From positions 1-64,000 of the forward strand of contig CAJNDS010002389.1 of the NCBI GenBank assembly GCA_905221605.1: a DNA stretch of 64,000 nucleotides, given 5' to 3'. The number at the start of each line of letters is the position of its first letter. The first letter of the stretch is position 1. This document shows, piece by piece, positions 1 to 11,699 of the stretch. Origin of the DNA: Symbiodinium natans (taxonomy: Eukaryota > Sar > Dinophyceae > Suessiales > Symbiodiniaceae). A program made the position numbers and the translations under genes. Below the pieces are notes generated by a model. That model was not told the DNA's origin and did no database searches. It saw only the letters and a list, made by a program, of their open reading frames with translations.

Positions 1-3000
1 GTGTTGTCCGCCTCTAGGGGTCTTGGTCCGTCACGGTGTTGTCCGCCTCTAGGGGTCTTGGTCTGTCACGGTGTTGTCCGCCTCTAGGGGTCTTGGTCTG
101 TCACGGCGCTGTCCGCCTCTAGGGGTCTTGGTCTGTCACGGTGTTGTCCGCCTCTAGGGGTCTTGGTCTGTCACGGTGTTGTCCGCCTCTGGGGGTCTTG
201 GTCTGTCACGGTGGTGTAGGTGTCTTGGTCTGTCACGGTGTTGTCCGCCTCTAGGGATCTTTGTTTGTCATGGTGTTGTCGGCCTCTAGGGGTCTTGGTC
301 TGTCACAGTGTTGTCCGCCTCTAGGGGTCTTGGTCTGTCACGGTGTTGTCCGCCTCTAGGGGTCTTGGTCTGTTGCAGTGTTGTCCGCTTCTAGGGGTCT
401 TGGTCTGTCACGGTGTTGTCCGCCTCTGGGGGTCTCGGTCTGTCACGGAGTTGTCTGCGCCTAGGGGTCTTGGTCTGTCACGGTGTTGCCCGCCTGGTCT
501 GTCACGGTGTTGTCCGCCTCTAGCGGTCTTGGTCTGTCACGGTGTTGTCCGCCTCTGGGGGTCTCGGTCTGTCACGGAGTTGTCTGCGTCTAGGGGTCTT
601 GGTCTGTCACGGTGTTGTCCGCTTCTAGGGGTCTTGATCTGTCACGGTGTTGTCCGCCTCTAGGGGTCTTGGTCTGTCACGGTGTTGTCCGCCTCTAGGG
701 ATCTTGGTCTGTCACGGTGTTGTCCGCCTCTAGGGGTCTTGGTCTGTCACGGTGTTGTCCGCCTCTAGGGGTCTTGGTCTGTCACGGTGTTGTCCGCCTC
801 TAGGGGTCTTGGTCTGTCACGGTGTTGTCCGCCTCTAGGGGTCTTGGTCTGTCACGGTGTTGTCCGCCTCTGGGGGTCTTGGTCTGTCACGGTGTTGTCC
901 GCCTCTAGGGGTCTTGGTCTGTCGCGGTGTTGTCCGCTTCTAGGTTCTTGGTCTGTCGCGGTGTTGCCGCCTCTAAGGGTCTTGGTCCTGTCCACGGTGT
1001 TGTCCGCCTCTAGGGTTTTGGTCTGTCCCGGTGTTGTCCCGCCGCTAGGTCTTGTCTTCACGTGTTGTCCGCCTCTAGGGGGCTTGCTCTGTCACGGTGT
1101 TTGTCCGCCTCTAGGGCTTGGTCTGGTCACGGTTGTTGTCCGCCTCTCGGGTCTTGGTCTGTCACGTGTTGTCCGCTCTATGGTCTGGTCTGTCACGGTG
1201 TTGTCCCCGCCTCTAGGGTCTTGGTTCCGTCACGTGTGTTCCCCTCTATGGTGTCTTGGTCTGTCACGGTGTTGTCCGCCTCTAGGGGTCTTGGTCTGTC
1301 ACGGTGTTGTCCGCCTCTAGGGGTCACGGTGATGTTCGCCTACAGGGTTCTTGGTCTGTCGCGGTGTTGTCCGCCTCTAGGGGTCTTGGTCTGTCACGGT
1401 GTTGTCCGCCTCTAGGGGTCTTGGTCTGTCACGGTGTTGTCCGCCTCTAGTGCTCATGCTCTGTCACGGTGTTGTCCGTCTCTAGGGGTCTTGGTCTGTC
1501 ACGGTGCTGTCCGCCTCTAGGGGTCTTGGTCTGTCACGGTGTTGTCCGCCTCTAGGGGTCTTGGTCTGTCACGGTGTCGTCCGCCTCTAGGGGTCTTGCT
1601 CTGTCACGGTGTTGTCCGCCTCTAGGGGTCCTGGTGTGTCACGGTGTTGTCCGCCTCTAGGGGTCTTGGTCTGTCACGGTGTTGTCCGCCTCTAGGGGTC
1701 TTGGTCTGTCACGGTGTTGTCCGCCTCTAGGGGTCTTGGTCTGTCACGGTGTTGTCCGCCTCTAGGGGTCTTGGTCTGTCGCGGTGTTGTCCGCCTCTAG
1801 GGGTCTTGGTCTGTCACGGTGATGTCCGCCTCTAGGGGTCTTGGTCTGTCACGGTGTTGTCCGCCTCTAGGGGTCTTGGTCTGTCACGGTGTTGTCCGCC
1901 TCTATTAGTCTTGGTATGTCACGGTGTTGTCCGCCTCTAGGGGTCTTGGTCTGTCACGGTGTTGTCCGCCTCTAGGGGTCTTGGTCTGTCACGGTGTTGT
2001 CCGCTTCTAGGGGTCTTGGTCTGTCACGGTGTTGTCCGCTTCTAGGGGTCTTGGTCTGTCACGGTGTTGTCTGCTTCTAGGGGTCTTGGTCTGTTACGGT
2101 GTTGTCCGCTTCTAGGGGTCTTGGTCTGTCACGGTGTTGTCTGCTTCTAGGGGTCTTGGTCTGTCACGGCACTGTCCGCTTCGAGGGGTCTTGGTCTGTC
2201 ATGGTGTTGTCCGCTTCTAGGGGTCTTGGTCTGTCACGGTGTTGTCAGCTTCTAGGGGTCTTGGTTTGTCACGGTGTTGTCCGCTTCTAGGGGTGTTGGT
2301 CTGTCACGGAGTTGTCCGCCTCTAGGGGTCTTTGTCTATCACGATATTGTCCGCCTCTAGGGGTCTTGGTCTGTCACGGTGTTGTCCGCCTCTAGGGGTC
2401 TTGGTCTGTCACGGTGTTGTCCGCCTCTAGGGGTCTTGGTCTGTCACGGCGTTGTCCGCCTCTAGGGGTCTTGGTCTGTCACGGTGCTGTCCTTTTCTAG
2501 GGGTCTTGGTCTGTCACGGTGTTGTCCGCCTTTAGTCATCTTGGTCTGTCACGGTGTTGTCCGCTTCTAGGAGTCTTGGTCTGTCACGGTGTTGTCTGCT
2601 TCTAGGGGTCTTGGTCTGTCACAGTGTTGTCCGCTTCTAGTGGTCTTGGTCTGTCATAGTGTTGTCCGCTTCTAGGGGTCTTGGTCTGTCACGCTGTTGT
2701 CTGCTTCTACGGGTCTTGGTCTGTCACGGTGTTGTCCGCTTCTAGGGGTCTTGGTCTGTCACGGGGTTGTCCGCTTCTAGGCATCTTGGTCTGTCACGGT
2801 GTTGTCCGCTTCTAGGGGTCTTGGTCTGTCACGGGGTTGTCCGCTTCTAGGGGTCTTGGTTTGTCCGGGTGTCGTCCGCTTCTAGGGGTCTTGGCCTGTC
2901 ACGCGGTTGTCCGCCTCTAGGGGTCTTGGTCTGTCACGGTGTTGTCCGCCTCTAGGGGTCTTGGTCTATCACGATATTGTCCGCCTCTAGGAGTCTTGGT

Positions 3001-4287
3001 CTGTCACGGTGTTGTCCGCCTCTAGGGGTCTTGGTCTGTCGCGGCGTTGTCCGCCTCTAGGGGTCTTGGTCTGTCCCGGTGTTGTCCGTCTCTAGGGGTC
3101 TTGGTCTGTCATGGTGTTGTCCGCCTCTAGGGGTCTTGGTCTGTCATGGTGTTGTCCGCCTCTAGGGGTCTTGGTCTGTCATGGTGTTGTCCGCCGCTAG
3201 GGGTCTTGGTCTGTCATGGTGTTGTCCGCCTCTAGGGGTCTTGGTCTGTCACGGTGTTGTCCGTCTCTAGGGGTCTTGGTCTGTCACGGTGTTTTCCGCT
3301 TCTAGGGTCTTGGTCTGCACGGTGTTGATCGCCTTTACGGGTCTTAGTCTGTCTGGTGTTGTCCCTTCTAGGGTTCTGGTCTGTCACTAGTCCGCTCTAA
3401 TGTCTTGGTCTGTCACGGTGTTGTCTCGGGTCCTGTCAAGGTGGTCCTCTGGTCTGTCACGGTGTTGTCCGCCTCTGGTGTTGGTCTGGTCAAGGTCTGG
3501 TTCATCAGTCTCTAGGGATCTTGGTCTGTCACGATGATGTCCGCCTCTCGGGGTCTTGGTCTGTCACGGTGTTGTCCGCCTCTAGGGGTCTTGGTCTGTC
3601 ACGGTGTTGTCCGCCTCTAGGGGTCTTGGTCTGTCACGGTGTTGTCCACCTCTGGGGGTCTTGGTCTGTCACAGTGTTGTCCACCTCTGGGGGTCTTGGC
3701 CTGTCACGTTGTTGTCCGCTTCTGGGGGTGTTGGTCTGTCACGGTGTTGTCCGCTTCTGGGGATCTTGGTCTGTCACTGTGTTGTCCGCTTCTAGGGATC
3801 TTGGTCTGTCACAGTGTTGTCCGCTTCTAGGGGTCTTGGTAAGTCACGGTGTTGTCCGCTTCTGGGGGTGTTGGTCTGTCACGGTGTTGTCCGCTTCTGG
3901 GGATCTTGGTCTGTCACTGTGTTGTCCGCTTCTAGGGGTCTTGGTCTGTCACTGTGTTGTCCGCTTCTAGGGGTCTTGGTCAGTCACGGTGTTGTCCGCC
4001 TCTAGGGGTCTTGGTCTGTCACGGTGTTGTCTGCTTCTAGGGGTCTTGGTCAGTCACGGTGCTGTCCGCTTCTAGTGGTCTTGGTCTGTGACGGTGTTGT
4101 CTGCTTCTAGGGGTCTTGGTCAGTCACGGTGTTGTCCGCCTGTAGGGGTCTTGGTCTGTCACGGTGTTGTCTGCTTCTAGGGGTCTTGGTCAGTCACGGT
4201 GTTGTCCGCCTCTAGGGGTCTTGGTCTGTCACGGTGTTGTCTGCTTCTAGGGGTCTTGGTCTGTCACGGTGTTGTCCGTTTCTAGAG
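1..4287 (+). repeat. 35-bp satellite array, forward orientation
   Basis: About 120 head-to-tail copies of a 35-bp unit beginning gtgttgtccgcctctagggg and ending in tctgtcacg. The array enters from outside the window, so its true left edge is unknown. Most copies differ at only a few positions (cct/ctt in the middle, ctagggg/ctggggg, acggtg/atggtg). Sub-blocks share variants: 'gcttctagg' copies dominate 1995-2290 and 2560-2890, for example, which suggests local amplification. Because 35 is not a multiple of three, the repeat reads through all frames in a 35-codon cycle. The resulting open frames stop at the TAG inside the unit and are not genes. Confidence 0.97.
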
Positions 4288-4830
4288 GGCTTTGAGAATC
4301 AATTTTGAATCAATATATACATTCAATTCGGATTCAGAAAGATCGAAGTATAAATTATTTGCAAAACACTGTAATATGATTTGATAAAGATAATGGAATA
4401 CATTTCCATTTTAATACTTCTCATCTCGACGACCTCTACATCTATAATTATATTTCTAATTATTTCTGTTTAGAGCTTTATCGAATCAAATTTACCGAAT
4501 CGGTCAAATAAATATATCAATTCGAACATTTTCTATTCAAATTGAAATTCAAATCTTATCTATTTTCCTATTTGTAAATTGATTTTATTGAATTTATCCG
4601 TATAAATCAAATAAGTATGTTATTTACGTAATTTTCAAGTCGAATTTGAATTTCAAATCTTATTCTCAATTCCAGAATTACGAATGAAAATTGATATTCA
4701 TTAAATTATCATCATAAATACTAATTCTTTCAAATCAAATTCTATAATCTATGAGATCCTAAATCAGCTACCTTCATTCCCGAAAATTTTTTGAGAAATG
4801 CATTCATATTAAATTCTGACATATAAGAAT
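4288..4830. other. AT-rich core between two opposed satellite arrays
   Basis: About 540 bp of strongly AT-rich sequence, rich in short attcaaat / gaattt-like words, with no satellite copy and no open frame of note. It sits exactly where the 35-bp satellite changes orientation, and its composition contrasts sharply with the GC-rich arrays. I see no gene in it. It could be a spacer of a large palindrome, a centromere- or origin-like element, or the remains of an insertion. Confidence 0.9.
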
Positions 4831-7800
4831 TCAGACCCCTAGAGGCGGACAACACCGTGACAGACCAAGACCCCTAGAGGCGGACAACACCGTGACAGAT
4901 CAAGACCCCTAGAGGCGGACAACACCATGACAGACCAAGACCCCTAGAGGCGGGAAACACCATGACAGACCAAGACCCCTAGAAGCGGACAACACCATGA
5001 CAGACCAAGACCTCTAGAAACGGACAACACCGTGACAGATCAAGACCCTAGAGGCGGACAACACCGTGACAGACCAAGACCCCTAGAAGCGGACAATCCC
5101 GTGACAGACCAAGACCCCTAGAAGCGGACAACACCGTGACAGACCAAGACCCCTAGAAGCGGACAACACCGTGACGGACCAAGACCCCTAGAGACGGACA
5201 ACACCATGACAGACCAAGACCCCTAGAGGCGGACAACACCATGACAGACCAAGACCCCTAGAGGCGGACATCACCATGACAGAGCAAGAGCACAAGAGGC
5301 GGACAACACCGTGACAGACCAAGACCCCTAGAGGCGGACAACACCATGATAGACCAAGATCCCTAGAGGCGGACAACACCATGACAGACCAAGACCCCTA
5401 GACGCGGACAACACCATGACAGACCAAGACCTCTAGAAACGGACAACACCGTGACAGATCAAGACCCTAGAGGCGGACAACACCGTGACAGACCAAGACC
5501 CCTAGAAGCGGACAATACCGTGACAGACCAAGACCCCTAGAGACGGACAACACCGTGACAGACCAAGACCCCTAGAGGCGGACAACACCGTGACAGACCA
5601 AGACCCCTTAGAGGCGGAGAGCACCGTGGCAGATCAAGACCCCTAGAGATGGTCATCACCATGACAGACCAAGACCCCTAGAAGCAGACAACCCCATGAC
5701 AGACCAAGATCCCTAGAGGCGGAAAACACAACGACAGATCAAGACCCCTAGAAGCGGACAACACCATGACAGACCAAGACCCCTAGAAGCGGACAATATT
5801 GTGACAGACCACGAACGACACGTGACAGACCAAGACCCCCAGAGGCGGACAACACCATGACAGACCAAGACCCCTAGAGGCGGACAACACCGTGCCAGAC
5901 CAAGACCCCTAGATTCGGACATGACCATGACAGACCAAGACCCCCAGAGACGGACAATATCATGACAGATCAAGACCTCCTAGAGACGGACAACATCGTG
6001 ATAGACCAAGACCCCTAGAGGCGGACAATATCATGATAGACCAAGACCCCTAGAAGAAGACAACACCATGACAGACCAAGACCCCTAGAGACGGACAATA
6101 CCATGACAGACCAAGACCCCCTAGAGCCGGACAATATCATGACAGACCAAGACCCTAGAGACGGACAACACCGTGACAGACCAAGACCCCTAGAAGCGGA
6201 CAACACCGTGACAGACCAAGACCCCTAGAGGAGGACAACATCGTGACAGACCAAGACCCCTAGAGGAGGACAATACCATGACAGACCAAGACCCCTAGAG
6301 GCGGACAACACCGTGACAGACCAAGACCCCTAGAGACGGATATTTTCGTGACAGACCACGACCCCTAGAGGCGGACAACACCATGACAGGCCAAGACCCC
6401 TATCAACACTATGACAGATCAAGACCCCTAGAGACGGACAACACCGTGACAGACCAAGACCACTAGAGGGGGACAACACCATGACAGACCAAGACCCCTA
6501 CAAGTGGACAACACCGTGACAGACCAAGACCCCTTGAGGCGGACAACACCGTGACAGACCAAGACCCCTAGAGGCGGACAACCCCGCGACAGACCAAGAT
6601 CCCTAGAAACGGACACTTCCGTGACAAATCAAGAGCCCTAGAACATGACAGACCAAGATTCCTAGAAACGGATATCACCATGACAGACCCAAGACCCCTA
6701 GAAGCGGACAACGCCATGACAGACCAAGACCCCTAGATTCGGACATGACCATGACAGACCAAGACTCTAGAGGCGGACAACACCATGACAGACCAAGACG
6801 CCTAGAGGCGGACATCACCATGACAGACCAAGACCCCTAGAAATCGCCAACAACATATCAGACCAAGACCCCTAGAGATAGACACTACCATGACAGATAG
6901 ACCAAGACCCCTAGAGGCGGACAATATCATGACAAATCAAGATCCCTAGAGATGGGCATCGCCATGACAGACCAAGACCCCTAGAGGCGGATACCACTAT
7001 AATAGGTCAAGACCCCTAGAGACGGTCATCATCGTGACAGACCAAGATCCCTAGAAATATCCCCCTGATAATTCAAGACGGACAATATCATGACAGATCA
7101 AGATTTCTAGAGACGGAAATTTCATGACAGACCAAGACCCCTAGAGACAGACACGATCATGACAACCCACGACCCCTAGAGGCGGACAATATCTTGACAG
7201 ACCAAGACCCCTAGAGATGGATAATGCCATGATAGATAAGATTCCTAGTTATGGATAATACTATGACAATACAAGATCCCTAGAGGCGGACAATATCGTG
7301 ACAGACTAAGATCCCTAGAGATGGACAATTCCGTGACAGACCAAGACCCCTATAGGCGGACAACACCATGACAGATCAAATCCCCTAGAAGCGGACAACA
7401 CCATGACAGACCAAGACCCCTAGACTCGGACATCACCATGACAGACCAAGACCCCCTATAGGCGGAAATCCCCATGATAGACCAAGACCCCTAGAAGCGG
7501 ATAACACCATGACAGATCAAGACCCCCAGAGACGGACAATATCATGACAGATCAAGACCTCCTAGAGGCGGACAACATCGTGATAGACCAAGACCCCCTA
7601 GAGGCGGACAATATCATGATAGATCAAGACCCCTAGAAGAGGACAATACCATGATAGATCAAGATACCTAGAGGCGGACAATACCATGACAGACCAAGAC
7701 CCCCTAGAGGCGGACAATATCATGACAAACCAAGATTCCTAGAAATAGATATCATCATGAGAGACCAAATTCGAGAGGCGGACAATACCATGACACTCCA

Positions 7801-8215
7801 AGATCCCTACAGATAGATTGACAATGCCATGACAGACCAAGACCTCGAGAGGCGGACAATACCGTGACGCACCAAGACCCCTAGAAGCGGACAACACCAT
7901 GACAGATCAAGACCTCTAGAGATGGACATTACCATGACAGACCAAGACCCCTAGAAACGGACATCACCATGACAGACCGAGAGACGGACAATACCATGAC
8001 GCACCAAGACCCCTCGAGGCGGACAATACCGTGACAGACCAAAGACCCCTAGAGACAAATAATATCATGACAGACCGATCTCTAGAAGCGGACAACACCA
8101 TGCCACCCTCTAGAGATAGATAACATCATCGTGACAGACCGATCTCTGAAGGCGGACAATATCGTGACAAATCAAAATTCCTAGAAGCGGACAATATCGT
8201 GACAAATCAAGATTC
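4831..8215 (-). repeat. 35-bp satellite array, reverse orientation
   Basis: The same 35-bp unit as in 1-4287 but reverse-complemented (plus strand reads cccctagaggcggacaacac, then gtgacagaccaaga). Copies near the core (4831-6600) match the consensus well. From about 6600 onward they diverge progressively, with many atatcatgac and accatgaca variants, odd lengths and missing segments, and the array fades out near 8215. The two arrays therefore form a large imperfect inverted repeat around the AT-rich core. Confidence 0.96.
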
Positions 8216-8870
8216 AGAAATATCCACGACTCTAAATTCATATTATAATCTCCTATTGTAATATGAAGAAAAACTTTGCTTCTATCATGAAATACATTGT
8301 TTTATTCATATTCGTATCGTATATATTCATGGCCATCACATTCATATATCATACTCCCAAAATCCTAAATCATACCATATTCTCATATCTCCATCCCTAA
8401 ATTTTGAATCGTAATTTCTCTTTGCCCAAGAATTTCAAATTAAATCTCAATTTCTTTTATAATTCCATACCATTTAGATACGAGATACGATTATTAGAAA
8501 TGAATTCGTAATCTCAATACTCAAATATCTATCCACTTATCTCTAATCTTTTTCAGATGGTTTAATTATAACGAAGAATATAGGCCATACTTATCCATAT
8601 ACGAATCAAAAAAAATTCATATATAATAAGATTCCAATTCCAATTCAATTCCCGATACGATTTATAATACGATTTCGATATTAATAGGAAACCATTTCCA
8701 TAATCGAATCTATAATATCTAAATACAATATAATTCCAAAATGATTTCTTCTAAGAGGTTCACAAAAGCCGACAATTTCGTAGTAAAAAAAGCCAATTTC
8801 CTATCAAATTCTCCATATTAAAAAAAAAAGATGTAATAAATATAACAATAAATAAATAAGTCTAAACCCC
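8216..8870. other. AT-rich stretch at the distal edge of the satellite
   Basis: About 650 bp of AT-rich DNA with short A-runs and attcgtaat-type words, resembling the core at 4288-4830 in composition though I see no obvious sequence match. No coding signal. It marks the transition from the satellite to mixed-composition DNA. Confidence 0.85.
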
Positions 8871-9573
8871 AGAAATGTATCTTACGTCATATCGCGAAAC
8901 TTTAGTGGACCTAATCTCGTGCACTCCTGAATCCCAAGACCTTTAATTATGACCATAGCCTACGTACTACAGCTACGCACACACACACACACTCCTTGAG
9001 CAAATGCCACGTGGGCTAGGCCCTTCATGGAATACATTAGATTTTCGCGGGGGTTTTGTGGAGCTTAGCTTTCAGAAACGGATTTCCCGAACCCTAAATC
9101 CTCAAACCCTATACACTAGACAAACGCTAACCCTAGACCTTCGCTGCGTGTAGTGTGGTCCGACGGAGGCTTTCCGCCAGCTGGGCGTGACGAGAGCGAG
9201 CCTGGTATTGCGGATACATAGCAAACAGGCGCCTTACGTCAAAACTTTCGCCAACAAAAAATTCCTTTCGCACACCCTCTTCGCGGATCTTTCACTGGCA
9301 CCTATACATCCCTGAAATGTAGGTTTTATATAAAGTTCCTTACAAGGACCTTTTGATCAACACCCACTTGCAATATGAGTCTTTTTCGACTTCGTAGGCA
9401 GATGCAGATATACACCCCCAAAATGAGGACAGAATTGATTTTTGTAAATAGCTTTTCTGAGCGGCCCATAAAACTGACAAAGGGCGTACATTATCTTCCT
9501 TCTATTTGGGCGCCAATCATCTTGTCAACGCCCCTACCCCTATTTTTCTTAGTCGTTTAGTGGGCCCACACAT
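8871..9573. other. Non-coding transition zone
   Basis: Composition rises from AT-rich to balanced. It contains a short (CA)n run at about 8978-8991 and degenerate telomere-like words (accctaaatcctcaaaccct, then gctaaccctag) at 9088-9150. A small open frame at 9375-9560 has no recognisable features. I see no gene here. Confidence 0.6.
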
Positions 9574-10248
9574 ATGATTCTGAAATGTAAGAAAACTGAA
9601 GAACGAAAATATTTTCATATAGGGGGTATTTTAGCAGTCTTGCTAAACTTTAGCTCACTTGTCTTCTTCTTTAATGGACCCATGCCAATCGAGCGGCGAA
9701 GCCCAGAGGGGTTGGCTAGGGTGGAGGGGCGGGGGGGGCGTTGCCTCGAGGGGGGGGCGTTGGACGGATGGAGGGGGGGGTGCTTTGGATGGAGGGGGGG
9801 GCTTGTGGATGGAGGGGGGCTTGGATGGAGGTGGGGGGGCTTTGGATGGAGGGGGGGGCTTGTGGAGGGGGCTTTGGATGGAGGGGGGGGGGCTTTGGAT
9901 GAAAAAAGCTATGCAAAAGTCATACAAGCAAGCCCAAAATCATGTAAGAATGTCAACATGAAGGTCCTGACCCGTGACATCCCAAACCAGAACAGAACTC
10001 TGGAAGCTTTACAGCCTGGTAGTTTGCGGCTTTCCGAAGTTGCTCCGCGGCGTGTGCTTGGGGCTGTAGATGGGGCCGGGCGATTTGGCACGGCTCCTAG
10101 GAGGCGCTGGGTAGAGGTTCAGCCGGGTTCTAATGGTTCATGTGGTGTCCCGGGCTCAGGTGCGGGTATGTTTGCCAGTGAGGCTCAAGATTTATCCAAA
10201 AGTCAGTGGCTTGAGCTTGCTCAACATGAGGGCAAACAGCAAAGATAA
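9574..10248 (+). CDS. Low-complexity open frame over a G-rich minisatellite, doubtful
   Basis: A 224-codon frame. Its middle third (about residues 50-105) is only translated minisatellite, giving Gly/Trp-rich LDGGGG-like repeats. The N-terminal part has one hydrophobic stretch (ILAVLLNFSSLVFFF) and the C-terminal 110 residues are non-repetitive but unlike any family I know. Other frames on both strands across the repeat are open too, because the repeat lacks stops. It could include a real exon after about 9910, but nothing confirms it. Confidence 0.15.
   Translation: MILKCKKTEERKYFHIGGILAVLLNFSSLVFFFNGPMPIERRSPEGLARVEGRGGRCLEGGALDGWRGGCFGWRGGLVDGGGLGWRWGGFGWRGGLVEGALDGGGGALDEKSYAKVIQASPKSCKNVNMKVLTRDIPNQNRTLEALQPGSLRLSEVAPRRVLGAVDGAGRFGTAPRRRWVEVQPGSNGSCGVPGSGAGMFASEAQDLSKSQWLELAQHEGKQQR
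9716..9898 (+). repeat. G-rich minisatellite with G-quadruplex potential
   Basis: Irregular tandem units built on tggatggagggggggg plus gcttg or gcttt, with G-runs of 6-9 occurring more than eight times in 180 bases on the plus strand. Closely spaced G-runs of this kind could form intramolecular quadruplexes; that is inference. Confidence 0.85.
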
Positions 10249-10757
10249 TTTCATGTGCCAAGGCTAACAAAGTGTTGGAATAGCATGACGGGCTTGAGTT
10301 ATATCATAAGGCACAGGACTGCATTGGATTCCTACATGAGAAGTGCTTCCACCTTTGCCTAATTTAAGGCTTGCATGCTTTCTGTGCTTTTTGGATGCCT
10401 CTTTTTCTTGTTGGGTTTCGACTCAGCATCGGGGTTATAAAGTTTCGCACAAGGTGTGCATTCAATCCCCTCTCTGCGGCCAGAGGCACGCCCGGAATTC
10501 TGCGTGCACGCTTCGCCAGCGAGAGGCAGAAGAGAACGGCGCTCCTGTTTCAAGGTCTCGGGGCTTCCAGGCTTTGCGGGCTGACCCAAAGGTAGGGTCT
10601 TGGGCTTAAGGTTCAGGTTTGAACACCACATTTTTCGAAGATCTATGCCAGTCATGGATATATGTTGTTTATAACTTCTGCTGGTCTTTGAGCCCTACAG
10701 CAATTCTGAGTAAGTTGCAGCCGACAAGCATGTTTAGTCATGCAGCTTGGCACGCGT

Positions 10758-11270
10758 TTACGAAACTAGAGTATCGTGCACGCAATGCCATTGCAACTGA
10801 AACTTCTCGGTATGTTTCAATGGCTGGTTTGGAGGCGCGAGACTCAAACCCGAGTACCTGGTGAAACTGCGGAGTGCTGACGATGTTGCTTTACAACCCC
10901 GGCTTAGGCCTCGGATCCGCGTATGGGGGCGGGCATCATAGCTTCCCACCCCTGGCGAAGCACTCCGACTCTCCTGCGGCAGGCAACGCTTGATTGCAAA
11001 AATTGTTTCCGAAAAGCCAGTACGGCTTTTTGGGGTGAAAGGACAACCCACCTCCTTTACTGGAAAGCTTCTTCGCCTCCGCCCACCGTTATCGCCGATT
11101 TCTTCCAGGACCCCCTTGCTCGACACCATGGCCGTCCCCCCAAAAGCGGGTTGCGGGCCACTCTCAGGCCAGTGGACTGAAACAAACATGGAGCGCCTGT
11201 ATAGCTCGGGAATGAAGCATCTTGGCACGTCCCGACAGTGCGCTTCTTGTTGCTCTTGTTGTTGCTTCAA
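10758..11270 (-). CDS. Candidate coding segment, unknown product
   Basis: An open frame of 170 codons on the minus strand with a mixed, non-repetitive composition (motifs such as FIPELYRRSMF and GVLEEIGDNGG). It begins in a CAA-rich stretch, and its apparent start is TTG, so a real exon would start elsewhere. A shorter plus-strand frame at 10923-11180 is also open and equally protein-like, so the coding strand cannot be settled by reading. No family recognised. It could also be non-coding. Confidence 0.22.
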   Translation of the reverse strand: MKQQQEQQEAHCRDVPRCFIPELYRRSMFVSVHWPESGPQPAFGGTAMVSSKGVLEEIGDNGGRRRRSFPVKEVGCPFTPKSRTGFSETIFAIKRCLPQESRSASPGVGSYDARPHTRIRGLSRGCKATSSALRSFTRYSGLSLAPPNQPLKHTEKFQLQWHCVHDTLVS

Positions 11271-11340
11271 ACCCAGGCCATCACAGTCCGCTCAGTTGCA
11301 AGCCAGCCATGGTACCGCCCTGTCCCTAACCCGTGTGCAC

Positions 11341-11341
<1 letters not shown>

Positions 11342-11375
<34 letters not shown>
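11342..11375 (+). repeat. Poly-C homopolymer, about 34 bases
   Basis: An uninterrupted C-run directly after a cgtgtgcaca sequence. Its length is unusual for a homopolymer, and the exact count is likely to be uncertain in the assembly. Proline or glycine runs in overlapping frames come from it. Confidence 0.95.
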
Positions 11376-11699
11376 TATGAATCCTGTTTGTCGGCTGACT
11401 TGGTTCACTTGAAGGTCCTCTACAGTTCTTGTAAATGTTGCTGAGAGAGCATGATCGGATACTTGTTCGGTGGGCATATAGTGTGCGGTTCCCAGACCAG
11501 GAATAAGGTTCCAAGATTGATGGGTGCCCGCCAGAGCCCCGGCTTGCTCAACAACAGTTTGGCTAGCTGCGACGCTTGCAGCGCCTGCCTGATTCATCGC
11601 CAGACCAATCTTGAGCAACGACACATTCTACTTCTAAGAGGTGCTACCTCTCTCCCGGAGAGGGGTGCCTCAGCTGAAAACACTAGGTAGGGGCATGCT

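Noticed and set aside
1-6616. Open frames encoding Leu/Ser/Cys-rich peptides with a 35-residue period
   Set aside because: They are translations of the 35-bp satellite in its three phases, end at the TAG of the unit and mostly start at GTG. No sign of selection as protein.
1-8215. CRISPR array for the regular 35-bp repeat
   Set aside because: Copies are contiguous with no unique spacers, and the DNA is eukaryotic in character.
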